The translations under genes were made by a program, and so were the position numbers. Positions 62,901 through 64,000 of a stretch of 64,000 bases of DNA are shown one piece after another. A model generated the notes under the pieces. The model did no database searches, was not told where the DNA came from, and saw only the letters and a list, made by a program, of their open reading frames with translations. The DNA comes from Apostichopus japonicus (taxonomy: Eukaryota; Echinodermata; Holothuroidea; Aspidochirotida; Stichopodidae), in assembly GCF_037975245.1 (NCBI RefSeq), contig NC_092582.1, forward strand, positions 19,990,577 to 20,054,576, read 5' to 3'. Within the stretch, counting starts at the first letter, position 1; every line of letters starts with the position of its first letter.

Positions 62901-64000
62901 GAAGTTATTATTAGTGCTAAATTTGAACACTGGTGAACTACTGCTTATTTAAGAGCCCTTCATAGAACATTGACCCATGTGAATCTACTGAGAATGGAAT
63001 AGGAACTACAGGAAGCTGTTATAAGTCAAGGCATTACTTTCTGACTTAGTCAAAAATGATGAGATCTGTTCAGAACTGGTTGATATTTATTTATGTTGTT
63101 TAATTTCCCTCAGGCCGATGGTTCTTCAGTTGACGTTCATATCAACTTGGGACCCATTGCCATTCAGACGCCACTGACTCCAGCCCAGCTCAGGATGAAT
63201 CAAATTCGCAACATGCTCAGACAGGCGAATACAGCTATTAACACTCTGGAGGTAAGCTAGTCTTTCCAACCTACTTTTAATAATTCCATAACTGGTGGGT
63301 TTCTTCCTTTCAAGTTTTCATTTTCAATGGATTCAACTGCTCGGGTGATATTAGACTTTGTACAAAATGTTCCGTTGATATAATTTTTTGTGACTGAAGT
63401 TTTTTCATCCTGAGGTTCATTATTTTATCTTTAAGGAGATTATTTTACGTTGAGAGTATCCCAACATGCAGCTGTAGATGGATTAGTGGTAGGTGTCAAT
63501 CGAAACTCAAGACTTAAGGACTCAAGTTATATCAGTTTATATCCCTGTAGAGTCACTTACAAAATGAAGGACTTTGAAACCTTATCCACAGATGGGATCT
63601 ACAACCGCCTAGGAAAAAGTAGAGACAGATAGCAAAGAAACCATCCATAAGATAAAGCATGTGTTTAATGAGTCTTTGTTTTTGTATTTCATTGTCGTCA
63701 TCCTGTGCCACACCTCTAAATATTGAAGTTAAGCCTTATCAAACTAGACTTGTGGGCAACACATGATTATTAATTCTGAGAGCTTCACCCACTTGTCATG
63801 AAAATCAGTGGATACTATCTTCTGAAACAATTGACTTATTTGAATGTCATCTATCTTTCCTTCGGAATTAGGCGGCATTGAGATCTAGTCCAACTAGCAC
63901 ACCAGTGTCCAACGCTGTGAATAGCGTCCATTCCTCACCCTCAACCAGTGCTGCGAGTACCTCTCAGACTCAGTCAAGGAGCACCACCACCGCCGCTGCC
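59850..64000 (+). CDS. BAG6: BAG6 (Scythe/BAT3)-like, N-terminal part, six exons
   Basis: Exons 59850-59970, 60437-60478, 61800-62057, 62287-62358, 63114-63251 and 63872 to the window end; all coding introns are phase 0. Starting at ATG 59908 (context GTCACCATG), at least 234 residues are encoded. Residues 2-75 form a ubiquitin-like domain ([62 protein letters not shown]). Then come a Ser-rich linker, [28 protein letters not shown] and a Ser/Thr/Ala-rich tract. [27 protein letters not shown] and [10 protein letters not shown] match BAG6, which in the cytosol hands tail-anchored or misfolded proteins to TRC40 or the proteasome. The BAG-like C-terminus is outside the window. The reading is open upstream of the ATG, so an earlier start in another exon is possible. 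Confidence 0.92.
59971..60436. other. BAG6 intron, nothing recognised
   Basis: AT-rich, no repeat noted. Confidence 0.5.
60437..60478 (+). CDS. BAG6: BAG6 42-bp exon
   Basis: Encodes [14 protein letters not shown], the ubiquitin-fold helix. Acceptor CCCATGCAG, donor GTT|GTGAGT. Confidence 0.93.
60479..61799. other. BAG6 intron, nothing recognised
   Basis: AT-rich; the ORF at 60578-60874 is probably chance. Confidence 0.5.
61800..62057 (+). CDS. BAG6: BAG6 exon: end of ubiquitin-like domain and linker
   Basis: Encodes [39 protein letters not shown] and ends EVTDPAEIQ. Acceptor GGTACAG, donor CAG|GTGAGT. Confidence 0.94.
62287..62358 (+). CDS. BAG6: BAG6 72-bp exon
   Basis: Encodes [20 protein letters not shown] and SRSS. 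No counterpart I can align with confidence in vertebrate BAG6, but splice sites and phase fit. Confidence 0.82.
62359..63113. other. BAG6 intron, nothing recognised
   Basis: AT-rich with a short poly-C near 62595. Confidence 0.5.
63114..63251 (+). CDS. BAG6: BAG6 exon: conserved VDVHIN block
   Basis: Encodes [20 protein letters not shown] and [20 protein letters not shown], matching the segment after the linker in BAG6. Confidence 0.93.
63252..63871. other. BAG6 intron, nothing recognised
   Basis: AT-rich; the 60-residue ORF at 63450-63632 shows no motif. Confidence 0.5.
63872..64000 (+). CDS. BAG6: BAG6 exon, cut by window end
   Basis: Encodes [20 protein letters not shown] and a Ser/Thr/Ala-rich continuation to the last base. 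Acceptor GGAATTAG. Confidence 0.85.

Overview
This is animal nuclear DNA: intron-rich, AT-rich, with GT-AG splice sites and many eukaryotic transposons and satellites. The genes have clear animal homologues. The repeat style (L2/CR1-like LINE pieces, TTAA and hAT MITEs, GGTCA-rich repeats, an AGGCCTAGGCCT-rich stretch) suggests a marine invertebrate deuterostome, perhaps an echinoderm; that is an impression, not a proof. I read out three genes exon by exon, and every splice junction keeps phase.

(1) Bases 1-32848, plus strand: the C-terminal 1484 residues of a HELZ2-like protein (RNB exoribonuclease domain followed by a UPF1-type SF1 helicase), in 11 exons. The 5' half lies outside the window. 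Its introns hold a 52-bp minisatellite (3.9-4.8 kb), a degenerate minus-strand L2/CR1-like LINE (5.8-10.7 kb) broken by a 1.3-kb insertion, a 750-bp GTAT microsatellite, two TTAA-flanked non-autonomous transposons (15.3-17.2 kb), and an 8-kb satellite (22.85-30.7 kb) in which a hAT-type MITE was captured and co-amplified five times. (2) Bases 32849-43737: convergent intergenic region with a 4-kb TIR element bordered by ATATCTGG arrays and carrying a nested GGTCA-rich element, one possible small membrane-protein ORF, and a 69-bp minisatellite. (3) Bases 43738-55676, minus strand: a complete 11-exon, 485-residue peptidase S28 gene, DPP7 (dipeptidyl peptidase 2)-like, with signal peptide and a full Ser/Asp/His triad. 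Two of its introns carry tandem repeats seeded from the adjoining exon end and splice donor, and intron 1 holds a complete hAT-type element with a perfect 8-bp target-site duplication. (4) Bases 55677-59849: head-to-head intergenic region with two short hAT MITEs (8-bp duplications) and a degenerate repeat field. (5) Bases 59850-64000, plus strand: the first six recognisable exons of BAG6 (Scythe/BAT3), with the N-terminal ubiquitin-like domain; the gene runs off the window.

The three genes do not form a pathway; they act respectively in RNA decay/transcription, lysosomal or vesicular peptide trimming, and cytosolic protein triage. I found no bacterial-style operon, CRISPR array, rRNA or tRNA gene. 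The most unusual observations are the Asn substitutions at two of four acidic RNB positions, the transposon-capturing satellite, the splice-donor-seeded tandem arrays in DPP7, and the dense set of intact-ended MITEs.
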